Positions 25,935-35,959 of a stretch of 64,000 bases of DNA are shown here, piece by piece. Below the pieces are notes generated by a model. It saw only the letters and a program-made list of their open reading frames with translations, searched no databases and was not told where the DNA came from. The translations under genes and the position numbers were made by a program. Source of the DNA: Psychromarinibacter halotolerans (GTDB lineage Bacteria; Pseudomonadota; Alphaproteobacteria; Rhodobacterales; Rhodobacteraceae). The stretch is from NCBI RefSeq assembly GCF_029168315.1, contig NZ_JARGYD010000007.1:1-64000 (forward strand), given 5' to 3'. Every line of letters begins with the position of its first letter. Positions within the stretch are counted from its first letter, which is position 1.

Positions 25935-26870
25935 TCAGCCCTGCGCCGCCGCCGACAGGGCCGCCGCATGCGGCCCGCTGGTTTTCACCGCTGTGCGGAT
26001 ATCCTCGGCAAAGCCTGCGACCTGTTCCAGCCCGAAGTCGCTTGGCGCCTTGAACGGGGCCCGCTCGGCGCGGATGTCGATGTCGGCCTGCGCCGCGAAC
26101 AGCCGCTTGCCATAGCACAGCATCCCCGGCACCGACCGGGACATGAACACGATGGCGGGCAGCAGACGGCGGTGGATGTCCAGCGCGTCCGCCGTTCTCC
26201 CGTCACGCCACATCTCGTACATCGCCACCTGTGCCGGCAGGAAGTCCGGCGCGGGGATCAACCCGGCCCCGCCCGACTGCAGCAGCGCCGGGAACTCGAT
26301 CCCGCCATGCCCGCCGAACACGGCAAAGGCGCCGTCGGACCCGGCAATCGCACGGTCGATGTCCACCGACCAGCCTTCGCCCTTCAGAATGCGGATGTTC
26401 GGGTGCGCCCGGTTCAGCGCCACCAACCCGTCCGCCGACAGCGAAACGTCAAGGTTCACCGGGTTGTTCTGCACCGCGACGTCCACATCCACCGCGTCAG
26501 CGACGGTGCCGAAGAAGCGGATCAGGTCGGCCTGCGAGGTTCCCTTGACCGGGGGCGGTTGCAGGATGACCCAGTCCGCCCCGGCGGCGGCGGCGGACCG
26601 GGCAAAGGCAATCTGCCCTTCGGTCGACGGTTCGGCGACGGTCACCGCATAGGGCACCCGCCCCGCGATCATGTCGCCCACCATCTCGACCAGATGCAGC
26701 CGCTCGTTGACGTCCATCTTGTGGACCTCGGTCACCAGCCCCAGCACCGCGAGGCCGTGCGCGCCGTTGGCGATGCAATAGTCGACCTGCCGCGCCATCG
26801 CGGCCCGGTCAAGCCGACCGTCCTCGCCCCAGAACGCGTAGAGGATCGGGTAAATTCCGTGCCAGCTCAT
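25935..26870 (-). CDS. DapA/KDG-aldolase superfamily protein 1
   Basis: This is a 311-residue class I lyase of the dihydrodipicolinate synthase family. These cleave or dehydrate 2-keto-3-deoxy sugar acids through a Schiff-base lysine, here in IRILKGEGW. The usual YNxP tyrosine position reads QNNP, so the proton-relay Tyr is replaced by Gln. That argues against a true DapA. It overlaps the upstream enolase-superfamily gene by ATGA, and together they would dehydrate an aldonate and then cleave the product. It is last in the operon. Confidence 0.82.
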   Translation of the reverse strand: MSWHGIYPILYAFWGEDGRLDRAAMARQVDYCIANGAHGLAVLGLVTEVHKMDVNERLHLVEMVGDMIAGRVPYAVTVAEPSTEGQIAFARSAAAAGADWVILQPPPVKGTSQADLIRFFGTVADAVDVDVAVQNNPVNLDVSLSADGLVALNRAHPNIRILKGEGWSVDIDRAIAGSDGAFAVFGGHGGIEFPALLQSGGAGLIPAPDFLPAQVAMYEMWRDGRTADALDIHRRLLPAIVFMSRSVPGMLCYGKRLFAAQADIDIRAERAPFKAPSDFGLEQVAGFAEDIRTAVKTSGPHAAALSAAAQG

Positions 26871-28072
26871 GCCACGTCCCCGCGTACATGCTCCAGCAAC
26901 GCATCCGCCGGGCGGACGCCCAGCCCCGGGCCGCTTGGGATCGTGTAATGCCCCTTGGCGCAGCCCATGTCGCCGGTGGTGAAGGCAAGGTTCCGGTCGA
27001 AGATCGAATGCTGATATTCGTGGTACGGCACCCGCTGAAGCGCGGCGGTGGCCTGAAGGCTGGCCGCCATGAACAGCCCGACCGAGATCGAGGCGTGCGG
27101 GATCACCTGCTTGTGGAAGCCCTGCGCCATCTGGCCGATGCGGGCGAACTGGGTGATACCGGTGTGACCGATCTCGGGCTGCAGGATGCCGCAGGTGCCT
27201 GAGGTCAGACGCGGGCGCACCTCGTAGACGGTGCGCCATTCCTCGCCAAGCGCCAGCGGCACGCCGATGCCCGCGGCGACCTTGGCCTGACCTTCGATGT
27301 CTTCGGGCTGGCACGGCGCTTCGGCGAAATACAGATTGTAAGGCTCCAGCCGCCGGATCAGGCGGATCGCCTCGGACGCCTCGAACTTCCAGTGCAGATC
27401 GACCATCAGGTCGATGTCGGGGCCCACCGCTTCGCGCAGGGCGGCCATTTCCTGCACGATGCCCTCGTCCGACACGGCGGCGGCGAACTTGATCGCGCGG
27501 TAGCCCTTGTTCACGAAGTCGACCGCCATGTCGCAGCGTTCCGCCAGCGTGGCGCGCGGCAGGCCCGAGCAGTACGCGGGAAGCGTGTCGTGCCGCCGCC
27601 CGCCCAGAAGCTGTGCCACCGACAGCCCGGCGCGGCGCCCGTAGAGATCCCACATCGCGATGTCGATGCCCGCCAGCGCGTCCACATAGTAGCCGCCGAA
27701 GAAGCCGCGCACGCGCATCAGGTCGTACATGTCCTCCCAGATCACCGCCGCCTCGGACGGGCAGCGGCCCACGATCACCGGCGCCAGAAGGTTGTCGACA
27801 ATCGCCGTCACCGCTTCGGGCGCGGCGATGCCGTAGGTCTCGCCCCAACCGACCTCGCCGCTTTCGCCGGTGATCCGCACCAGAACCGACAGGTCGGACG
27901 CCGGATAGATAGAGCGGTTGCCCTTGCGGATCAGATAGCCCTTCTCGTTGATGAACTCGCCGTCCTTCAAAGGCCCCAGATAGGGCACGTCGCGCGGAAC
28001 CGAGACGATGAAGCTTTCCACCTTCGCGATGCGATCCAACGGAGCTTTGGTGCGGGTGTCGTGCTTGGTCAC
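26867..28072 (-). CDS. enolase-superfamily sugar-acid dehydratase 1
   Basis: This is a 401-residue mandelate racemase/muconate lactonizing family enzyme. Metal ligands are Asp225 (DLMVDLHW), Glu251 (YFAEAP) and Glu277 (ALGEEW). Candidate catalytic residues are Lys195 in AIKFAAAV and His326 in VIPHAS. The usual KxK is reduced to a single Lys. This fits aldonate or aldarate dehydratases rather than MLE. It starts at a GTG (28072) that overlaps the previous stop (GTGA). The ATGA overlap with the aldolase shows tight coupling. Confidence 0.85.
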   Translation of the reverse strand: MTKHDTRTKAPLDRIAKVESFIVSVPRDVPYLGPLKDGEFINEKGYLIRKGNRSIYPASDLSVLVRITGESGEVGWGETYGIAAPEAVTAIVDNLLAPVIVGRCPSEAAVIWEDMYDLMRVRGFFGGYYVDALAGIDIAMWDLYGRRAGLSVAQLLGGRRHDTLPAYCSGLPRATLAERCDMAVDFVNKGYRAIKFAAAVSDEGIVQEMAALREAVGPDIDLMVDLHWKFEASEAIRLIRRLEPYNLYFAEAPCQPEDIEGQAKVAAGIGVPLALGEEWRTVYEVRPRLTSGTCGILQPEIGHTGITQFARIGQMAQGFHKQVIPHASISVGLFMAASLQATAALQRVPYHEYQHSIFDRNLAFTTGDMGCAKGHYTIPSGPGLGVRPADALLEHVRGDVA

Positions 28073-28992
28073 GCGTATACCTCTGTCGGCTTGACGGGAA
28101 ATTCGGTCAGTTCGTTGGAAATCTGGTCCAGCAGGGCGTTTAGCTCTGCCCGGTCGCCCGCGTCCATTCTCGGCCCCTTGCCGCGGACGTGGGTCGAGCT
28201 GAGCACGCCGCGGCGGACCAGCGTGTGCTTGGTCATGTGCATCCGGAAGATCGCCTGAAACCCGAGCAGCGGCATAGAGACCATGAACAGCCGCCGGGCC
28301 TCGTCGCGGTCGCCGCGCATCCATGCTGCGACCAGCCGAACGTGCAGATCGGCCAGCTCGCAGGCGGGCAGCGTGCCCAGCGACCCGCGCGCCAGTTCGT
28401 CGGTGATGTACCGCCCCCCGGCCCCGCCGAATACGCCAAGGATGCTGTCCCCCGCCGCGTCGGCGATGCGGGTCAGGTTCTGGCCGCAGGGCATGGTTTC
28501 CTCTTTCACGTAGTCGACGCCCGGAACCCCGGCGACCTCGGCCACCGCCGCCGGCGGCAGGCCCGCACCGATGGGGACCGGGGCGTTCTGCAACATGATC
28601 GGCAGGGGCGAGGCATCGGTGACAGCGGCAAAGAACGCGCGCTGCGCCGCCACGTCGCCGCCCACCGCGCCCGGCGCCATGACCATCGCCGCCGCCGCCC
28701 CGGCGCGCGCGCCGGTGGCAAGGTGTTTTGCCACGCCGTCGGGCGTCGCCGCGCTGGCACCGACGATGAAAGGCACACGTCCGTTCAGACGGTCGCCCAG
28801 CCGCATTGTCAGCATCTCGCGCTCGTCATCGCTTAGGGTGTCGACCTCGGACGCGACGCCGGGAAACACCACGCCGTCCACGCCCACCGAAAGGCAGAAT
28901 TCCACCACGTCGTCGAACTCTTCCGGCGAGACCGATCCGTCATCGCGGAAGGGCGTGCACAGCACAGGAAAACATCCACCAAGTTTCGTCAT
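28069..28992 (-). CDS. DapA/KDG-aldolase superfamily protein 2
   Basis: This is a 307-residue second family member. The Schiff-base Lys lies in DYVKEETMP. The tyrosine position reads MLQNAPVPIG, again Gln instead of Tyr. It shares only the family pattern with the paralogue at 25935, so the two probably act on different substrates or steps. Both ends overlap neighbours by 4 bases (permease upstream, dehydratase downstream). Confidence 0.82.
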   Translation of the reverse strand: MTKLGGCFPVLCTPFRDDGSVSPEEFDDVVEFCLSVGVDGVVFPGVASEVDTLSDDEREMLTMRLGDRLNGRVPFIVGASAATPDGVAKHLATGARAGAAAAMVMAPGAVGGDVAAQRAFFAAVTDASPLPIMLQNAPVPIGAGLPPAAVAEVAGVPGVDYVKEETMPCGQNLTRIADAAGDSILGVFGGAGGRYITDELARGSLGTLPACELADLHVRLVAAWMRGDRDEARRLFMVSMPLLGFQAIFRMHMTKHTLVRRGVLSSTHVRGKGPRMDAGDRAELNALLDQISNELTEFPVKPTEVYA

Positions 28993-29825
28993 TTCACTGC
29001 TCCTGCCGTTACGCCTTCGATGAAGAACCGCTGGAGCGCCATGAAGGCCACGATCACGGGGATCGAGGCGAGGATGGACGCGGCCATCGCGCCGCCCCAG
29101 TTGGAATGACTGTCGTTCAGATATGTCAGAAGGATGCCGGGCCCGACCGTCCGCTTGTCTTCGCTGACGATCAGGGTCAGCGAATACAGCAGGTCGTTCC
29201 AGCTCCACATGAAGCTGTAAAGGAACACCGTCACGATGGGCGCGACCGAGATCGGCAGCACGATCGTGTGCAGGATCCGCAGGTCGGATGCGCCGTCGGC
29301 GCGCGCCGCCTCGATCAGCTCGTTCGGGACCTGACTGAAATAGCTGTACAGCATGTAGGTCGCCACCGGCAGCGCGAAGACGATGTAGGAGATCATCAGC
29401 CCCAACCGGGTATCCAGCAGGCCCCACGTCGTGAACATCGGATAGATGGTGATCAGCAGCAGGCCGAACGGGAACATCTGCGCCGACAGCATGAACAGCA
29501 TCACCGGGCGGCGCCCGAAATAGCGGTACTTGGCGAAGGAGTATCCCGCGTAGACCGCCATCGTGCAGTTGATCAGCGCCGAGCCCAGCGACACGAACAG
29601 CGTGTTTCCAAGCTGCAGCAGCAGCCCGCCCTCTGTCAGGGCATAGCGGAAGTGTTCCAGCGACCACGTCTGCGGCCACATGCTGGGGACGATCCGGTAC
29701 AGTTCCTCGTTCGTCTTGAAGGCCGAGATGACCAGCCAATAGACCGGGAAGAAGATGAAAAAGCCGATCAGCAGCGCGGTCGCGCCAAAGCCGATCTTGG
29801 CTTGGGGGGATGACAGGTCCAGCAT
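28989..29825 (-). CDS. carbohydrate ABC transporter permease, MalG type
   Basis: This is a 278-residue inner-membrane subunit with six transmembrane segments. The EAA loop (ELIEAARADGASDLRILHTIVLP) contacts the ATPase. The FPVYWLVISAFKTNEEL start region is typical of MalG/UgpE-type proteins. The ATG at 29825 overlaps the partner permease stop (TGATG). It works with the permease, binding protein and ATPase in this locus. Confidence 0.92.
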   Translation of the reverse strand: MLDLSSPQAKIGFGATALLIGFFIFFPVYWLVISAFKTNEELYRIVPSMWPQTWSLEHFRYALTEGGLLLQLGNTLFVSLGSALINCTMAVYAGYSFAKYRYFGRRPVMLFMLSAQMFPFGLLLITIYPMFTTWGLLDTRLGLMISYIVFALPVATYMLYSYFSQVPNELIEAARADGASDLRILHTIVLPISVAPIVTVFLYSFMWSWNDLLYSLTLIVSEDKRTVGPGILLTYLNDSHSNWGGAMAASILASIPVIVAFMALQRFFIEGVTAGAVK

Positions 29826-30772
29826 CACTCGGTCCCCTTCATCAGTTGGCGAAGATAGAAATACGCGGGCGGCAGGATCGTCGCGACCCAGACCACGCCC
29901 ACGGCGGCGGCCATGCCGATATCCCACTGCTCGAAGGCGCGGCGATAGACCTCGATCGACAGCACGGCGGTCGCGCGGACGGGTCCGCCGCCGGTCAGCG
30001 CCCAGATCGTGTCGAAATGCTGCAGGTTGCCGATCATGCCCAGCACGACGGTCACCATGATGACGGGCTTCAGATGCGGCAGGATGTGGTGCGCAAGGAT
30101 CTGCCAGTTGCCCGCGCCGTCGACGCGCGCGGCCTCGATCTGTTCGCGGTCCATGCTTTGCAGTCCGGCGATGAAGAAGGCCATGAACAACGGCACGCTC
30201 AGCCAGACCTTGGCGATGACCACCGCCGCCATCGCGCCCGCCGGGGTCGACAGGTAGGCCTGCGGCAGATCGATAAAGCCCAGTTCCATCGCCAGCGCGT
30301 TCAGCAGCCCGTAGCGCGAGTTGAATATCCAGCCCCAGATGAAAGCCGCCACGATGGCAGGCATCACCCACGGCATCAGTGACAGGCCCCGGATCACGTT
30401 CCGGCCCCGGAACGGGTGGTTCAGGATCAGCGCCCAGCCCAGCCCCAGCAGGATCGAGAACACCGTTGCGAGACCGACGAAAATCATCGTCGTCACGAAG
30501 GATGAGATCACCGCCTGATCGGTCAGCACCGCAACGAAATTGTCGAGCCCGGTCCACTCGGGCTCCGACATCTGGATCGTGTATTCGTAGAACGAAAGCC
30601 CCAGCGCCTCGATGAACGGGAACAGAACGACGATGCTGAAGGCGGTCAGCGCGGGCACCAACAGCAGCAGACCAAAGCGGCGTTCCGTCGCCTTCAGGCC
30701 GCCGCGGCGTGCGTGCGGAGAGACCCTTGGCGCGGACCGCGCCCTGGTCTGGGGATCTGTGATGGCGGACAT
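29825..30772 (-). CDS. carbohydrate ABC transporter permease, MalF type
   Basis: This is a 315-residue inner-membrane subunit with six transmembrane helices after a basic N-terminal tail. The EAA loop is QIEAARVDGAGNWQILAHHILP. LPHLKPVIMVTVVLG and the DTIWALTGGGP motif are typical. It pairs with the MalG-type protein and is separated from the binding-protein gene by 78 bp that contain a hairpin. Confidence 0.92.
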   Translation of the reverse strand: MSAITDPQTRARSAPRVSPHARRGGLKATERRFGLLLLVPALTAFSIVVLFPFIEALGLSFYEYTIQMSEPEWTGLDNFVAVLTDQAVISSFVTTMIFVGLATVFSILLGLGWALILNHPFRGRNVIRGLSLMPWVMPAIVAAFIWGWIFNSRYGLLNALAMELGFIDLPQAYLSTPAGAMAAVVIAKVWLSVPLFMAFFIAGLQSMDREQIEAARVDGAGNWQILAHHILPHLKPVIMVTVVLGMIGNLQHFDTIWALTGGGPVRATAVLSIEVYRRAFEQWDIGMAAAVGVVWVATILPPAYFYLRQLMKGTE

Positions 30773-30806
30773 GGCGTGTCTTCCGGTGGATGTCGGGTCA
30801 GGTCAT

Positions 30807-30834
30807 CCGCCCCCGGCACAATGGCCGGAGGCGG
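30807..30834 (-). other. hairpin between binding-protein and permease genes
   Basis: CCGCCCCCGGC (30807-30817) pairs with GCCGGAGGCGG (30824-30834) with one mismatch and a 6-base loop. It lies 17 bp past the binding-protein stop. Such structures commonly protect the binding-protein mRNA or reduce permease expression in sugar ABC operons. It has no T-run. Confidence 0.55.
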
Positions 30835-30850
30835 TAGTGGTCTGCAAAGG

Positions 30851-32104
30851 TCAGTCCAGCTCGGCCTCGAGCCGTTCCTGCATGGCGTCGGCGGCCTCTT
30901 GCGCGGTCTTCTGCCCCAGCAGCGCGGCCTGCACCTCTTCACCGATGATGTCGGAAATCGCGCCACCGTTCGCCAACGGGGCGATCGGGTTCGGGCGCGG
31001 GGCAACCGCCGCCTCGGCCCACGCTGCCATGTAGGCGTCGCTTGCTACCTGCTCGCTTTCCAGCGCGGTGAAGGTCGGCGGCAGCGCACCCTTGATCAGC
31101 GCGTAGTCGACCAGCACGTCATCGGACATGGTGTTCATCAGGAACTTCGACGCGGCGCTGTCGGACGAGGCGTTGTCGTCGTTGAACATCACAAGGACAT
31201 GGCCCCACTGGATCGCCGCTGGCGTGCCGTCGGCCTCCATCGTCGGGGTTTCCATCGGGATGATGTTGACGGCATAGTCCATGCCCTGCCCCGAGAAGTC
31301 GGCGGCAAAGTTCTTGGCGCTGGGTGCGTCGAAATAGAAGGCCGTGGCTTCCTGCCCAAACAGGCGGCGCGCGTCAGGCCGGTCGATCTCGGGCGCGGCG
31401 AGACGGTCGTTCATCAGGCCGACCATGAATTCCAGCGCGGCGACGCCCTCGGCGGAATTCACGTCCGGTTTGCCGTCTGCGTCGATCACGTCCGCGCCGA
31501 AGGTCCATGCCCAGATCAGGTAGTCCAGAAGGATCGAGGCGTTGTTCTTGGTCGCCATCCCGTAGGGCACCGAGTTCGGGACATTCTCGCGCACCTGCTC
31601 CAGCGCGGCGCGGAATTCGTCCACCGTCCCGGGAATGCCGTCGACGCCGGCAGCGTCCAGAACTTTTTGGTTGGCGACCATGCCGATGGTGCCTGCGATC
31701 CACGGCAGCGCGACCTGCTTGCCGTCGACCTGTCCCATCGCAAGGAAGCCGGGGGTGAACATCTCTTCCAGCGCATCCTTCCCGAACACCTCGTTCAGGT
31801 CGACGATCTGCTGGATGTTCGCGATCGTCGGCAGGAACCGCGCCTGCACCTGCATGACGTCAGGCAGCGTATTGGTGCGCGACCGCAGGAAAGCGTTCTT
31901 GTTGATGTCGCTCCAGGCATAACCAAGGGGTTCGACCGTGTCGCCGGACTTGCCAGCGTAGTCGTCCATGATGCCCTGCATCAGGTCCTTCCCCGAATCC
32001 TCGGTGTAGGTCCAGTTCATGAATTCAACGGTGTCGGCCGCGGCCGGAACGGCCAGAGCCGCGGCAACCAGCCCGGCGGCCAGAGACGTGGTGATCTTCC
32101 ACAT
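30851..32104 (-). CDS. extracellular solute-binding protein, sugar type
   Basis: The 417-residue periplasmic binding protein (family 1) starts MWKITTSLAAGLVAAALAVPAAA at 32104. The mature part has VEFMNWTYTEDSGKDLM, LPDVMQVQARFLPTIAN, ALPWIAGTIGMVANQ and WTFGADVID, all typical. It should bind the sugar or sugar acid handled by the locus and deliver it to the two permeases. The first gene of the minus operon, it lies directly behind two palindromic operators at 32124 and 32181. Confidence 0.9.
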   Translation of the reverse strand: MWKITTSLAAGLVAAALAVPAAADTVEFMNWTYTEDSGKDLMQGIMDDYAGKSGDTVEPLGYAWSDINKNAFLRSRTNTLPDVMQVQARFLPTIANIQQIVDLNEVFGKDALEEMFTPGFLAMGQVDGKQVALPWIAGTIGMVANQKVLDAAGVDGIPGTVDEFRAALEQVRENVPNSVPYGMATKNNASILLDYLIWAWTFGADVIDADGKPDVNSAEGVAALEFMVGLMNDRLAAPEIDRPDARRLFGQEATAFYFDAPSAKNFAADFSGQGMDYAVNIIPMETPTMEADGTPAAIQWGHVLVMFNDDNASSDSAASKFLMNTMSDDVLVDYALIKGALPPTFTALESEQVASDAYMAAWAEAAVAPRPNPIAPLANGGAISDIIGEEVQAALLGQKTAQEAADAMQERLEAELD

Positions 32105-32123
32105 TGCAATCTTCCTCCCATTT

Positions 32124-32140
32124 TTGGAACCAAGTTCCAA
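32124..32140. promoter_or_regulatory. IclR-type operator copy 1
   Basis: TTGGAAC-CAA-GTTCCAA is a perfect 7-bp palindrome with a 3-base spacer, 20 bp before the binding-protein ATG. The same pattern recurs at 32181 and 35928. The only regulator gene in the locus is the IclR-family protein at 34170-35885, so I infer it is the ligand. Confidence 0.75.
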
Positions 32141-32180
32141 CCATATCAATAAACGAGTTTCTCCATTCGGACAAGCTATC

Positions 32181-32197
32181 TTGGAACTCGGTTTCAA
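32181..32197. promoter_or_regulatory. IclR-type operator copy 2 (one mismatch)
   Basis: TTGGAAC-TCG-GTTTCAA matches the same palindrome with one mismatch in the right arm. Its centre is 57 bp from copy 1, about five to six helical turns, which would allow cooperative binding or looping. It lies between the binding-protein promoter side and the SDR gene end. Confidence 0.68.
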
Positions 32198-32272
32198 GTT
32201 CGCTCGAAGCTGATCCTCTCCCTGCCCGCTTACTGCTCTTCGCCTTTCGTTAGTGCCATGCCGCCCGGCGCG

Positions 32273-33078
32273 TCAGACGACGCCGCCATCCACGACAAAT
32301 GTCTGTCCGGTGATCATCCGACTGTCGTCGGCGGTCAGGAACAGCGCCATCCGCGCCACGTCCGGCGGCAGAAGAAATTCCTTAAGGCACTGCTTGCCGA
32401 GGTAGTCGTCGAACTTGTCGGCATAGATCGCCTTGGCCCGCGACACCTGTCGTTCGGTCAAGATCCAACCCGGAGCGATAGAGTTCACACGCACCCCGCG
32501 CCCGCCCACCTCGCGCGCGAGGGACCGGGTCAGGCCCTGTATCCCGGATTTGGCCGTGGTGTAGGCGATCAGCCCCGCCGCGCCCTGCATCCAGCTGTTC
32601 GAGCCCATGTTCACGATAGACCCACCTTGGTCCATCGCAGGCAGAACCGCCTGCGCGGCGAAAAATTGGTGCCGCAGGTTCACCGCCATGCGGTCGTCCC
32701 AGTACTCGGGCGTCACATCTTCGACCGGCAGCCGGTCGTCGTTGCCCGCGTTGTTCACCAGCGCCCCGAACGGCCCGGTTTCACCGGCCAGTTCGGCCAC
32801 CGCGCGCCGCAGCCCGTCGATGTCACGCAGGTCCGCCGCGCGGAAGGCGGGGCGGTTGCCGGTGGTCGCGGCGCAAACCTCGGCCACGCGCGCACCGGCA
32901 TCGGCGTCAAGATCGACGAACCCGACACGAGCACCCTGCCCGCAGAATGCCTCGACCAGATACATCCCGATCCCCGAGCCGCCGCCCGTGACCAGCACCG
33001 CGCGCCCCTCAAGCGAGGGGTAGCGGGCCGCCTCGATGGCGACCGGTTGCAGTTCGGCGTGGTCGGAGGTCTCAAGCA

Positions 33079-33079
<1 letters not shown>
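32273..33079 (-). CDS. SDR-family sugar or sugar-acid dehydrogenase
   Basis: This is a 268-residue short-chain dehydrogenase. The NAD(P) motif GGGSGIG, VNNAGND, the catalytic Ser/Tyr/Lys with YTTAKSG, and RVNSIAPGWI are all present. LDADAG with an acidic residue after the second strand (FVDLD) suggests NAD preference. It likely oxidises a sugar to lactone, or a keto intermediate, in the pathway of this locus. Its ATG overlaps the ATPase stop (TGATG). Confidence 0.88.
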
Positions 33080-34158
<1,079 letters not shown>

Positions 34159-34169
34159 AAGCCTCTCCC

Positions 34170-35885
34170 TTATCCCGCGAAGATCTTGTCTTTCTGGCCG
34201 GTCACCCCGGCATCCAGCGCGAACACGCTGCCCGACAGCGGCGCCTCGGCAAGGTGCTTGGCCGACAGCCTGATGCGCGCCGAGGTCACGAACAACCGGT
34301 CCATGTCGGGCCCGCCGAAGGTGCAACTGGTCGGGCGCGGCACCGGCAGGCTGATGGTCCGGTCAAGCCGCCCGTCGGGGGCATAGCGGCGCACCGCCCA
34401 GCCATCCCAGATCGCGACCCAGACGTAGCCTTCGGCATCCACCGTCAGACCGTCCGGCACACCGTCGCCGGGGCCGAACTCGGCGAAGGCGCGCTTGTTG
34501 GAAATCGTGCCAGCCGCAGCGTCGAAGTCGTAGGCCCAGATCGTCTTGGGGCCATCGGTGAAATAGAACGTGCGCTCGTCCGGGCTCCATCCCAGCCCGT
34601 TCGAGATGTGCAGCCCCTCCTCCATCAGCGCGAAGCTGCCGTCCGGGTCCACACGCCACAGCCGACCCCGCCCGGGTTCGGTGTTGATCGCAAGCGACCC
34701 GACCCAAAGCCGGCCCCGGCTGTCGCACTTGCCGTCGTTGAACCGGTTGCCCGGGCGGTCTGCCTCTGGCTCTGCCAGCACCGCGATCTCGCCGGTGGCG
34801 GAAATCGTCTTGATCCCGGTTTCGGTCGCGCAGACGAAGCCGCCCGACGCCTTGGGAATGGCGACGCCGACCAGTTCCGGCATCGGGCGAAAGCTGCGCT
34901 CGCCGGTGGCGGGATCGCCCGACAGCAAACCCGGCGCAAGGATGTCGACCCAGTGCAGGCGCTGTGCGTCGGCATCCCAGAACGGACCCTCGCCCAGAAA
35001 ATCCTCGCCCGGGATGGCGCAGGCAATGTCGTCGCGACCGATATCCAGCGGACGCGGATTGATGGCGATCGACATGGCCAGCTCTCCGATGTTGCCCGAG
35101 ATGCGCCGCGCCGCTTCGATCACCTCGCGACCGTAGGAATGCAGCGTTTCGGTCGGCAGGCGATAGGACGGCCCCACGATGCCGATGGCGGCCAGAGGCC
35201 GCGCCCGGTGGTCTAGGATCGCGGCAGCGACGGCGCTGACGTCGTCGTATTGCTCGCCGTTCGAGATCGCATAGCCGCGCGCCTTCACGATGTTCAGCTG
35301 CTGACCCAGATCGCCCGCCTCGACGATGGTCTTGTCGGTGAAGCTTTCCAGATCCACGTCCTTCAGCAGGCGCTGACGCTCTGCCTCGGTCATGTGGGCG
35401 GCCATCGCCTTGCCCAGCGCGGTCGCGTGGATCGCGGAGCGTGCGCCCGTGCCATTGGCCAACCGCACCTGCCGGGGCGTGTCGCGCTGATCGATGTACA
35501 GGACCTTGTCGCCATCCACGATGCCAAGACGCACCGCCTCGCCGGTCAGGTCGGCCAGCCGTTCCAGTTCCGGCTCTGCCGCGCCGCGCAGGTCGAACTG
35601 ATCCCAGACACGGTGCGCCAGCTGGAACGGCTTGGATCCCAGCGCGTAGGACTGACTGCGGTCGTCCAGCGACAGGTAGCGTTCGTCGATCAGGGTCTGA
35701 AGGATGCGGTGCAGCGTGCCCTTCGGCAGCGCCGATGCTTCCAGCAGCGTGGTGAAGCGGACAGGACCATCGCGCGACGCCACAAGCTCCAGAATATGCA
35801 GCCCGCGCTGAAGCGCCTGCATCCCCGGTTGAACGGTCGCTTCGTCCGGCGACTCGATCGTCGTGACTTGGGCTTTGCGCGGCAC
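34170..35885 (-). CDS. IclR-family regulator fused to SMP-30 lactonase
   Basis: This 571-residue fusion starts at GTG 35885 after GGGAGAAG. Residues about 22-275 are an IclR regulator: a winged helix (FTTLLEASALPKGTLHRILQ, 44-63) and an effector domain with ARSAIHATALGKA. Residues about 285-571 are an SMP-30/gluconolactonase propeller with metal-site parts GEGPFWD, HISNGLGWSPD and PDGLTVDAEG. The open frame runs through with no stop. One polypeptide would thus sense and hydrolyse a sugar lactone. It is divergent from the enolase gene at 35960. Confidence 0.88.
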   Translation of the reverse strand: MPRKAQVTTIESPDEATVQPGMQALQRGLHILELVASRDGPVRFTTLLEASALPKGTLHRILQTLIDERYLSLDDRSQSYALGSKPFQLAHRVWDQFDLRGAAEPELERLADLTGEAVRLGIVDGDKVLYIDQRDTPRQVRLANGTGARSAIHATALGKAMAAHMTEAERQRLLKDVDLESFTDKTIVEAGDLGQQLNIVKARGYAISNGEQYDDVSAVAAAILDHRARPLAAIGIVGPSYRLPTETLHSYGREVIEAARRISGNIGELAMSIAINPRPLDIGRDDIACAIPGEDFLGEGPFWDADAQRLHWVDILAPGLLSGDPATGERSFRPMPELVGVAIPKASGGFVCATETGIKTISATGEIAVLAEPEADRPGNRFNDGKCDSRGRLWVGSLAINTEPGRGRLWRVDPDGSFALMEEGLHISNGLGWSPDERTFYFTDGPKTIWAYDFDAAAGTISNKRAFAEFGPGDGVPDGLTVDAEGYVWVAIWDGWAVRRYAPDGRLDRTISLPVPRPTSCTFGGPDMDRLFVTSARIRLSAKHLAEAPLSGSVFALDAGVTGQKDKIFAG

Positions 35886-35927
35886 GTCTGCTTCTCCCGG
35901 GTTGTCTTCAGGTCCGGTCTGTGTAGG

Positions 35928-35944
35928 TTGGAACTCAGTTCCAA
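35928..35944. promoter_or_regulatory. IclR-type operator copy 3
   Basis: TTGGAAC-TCA-GTTCCAA is a perfect match to copy 1. It sits in the 74-bp divergent gap, 16 bp before the enolase-superfamily ATG and 43 bp before the regulator GTG. It could therefore serve autoregulation and control of the divergent gene together. Confidence 0.75.
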
Positions 35945-35959
35945 GTCAAGGGAGGGGAC

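Noticed and set aside
28069..28992. True dihydrodipicolinate synthase (dapA)
   Set aside because: The active-site tyrosine position is Gln and the gene lies in a sugar-acid operon, so a keto-deoxy-acid lyase is more likely.
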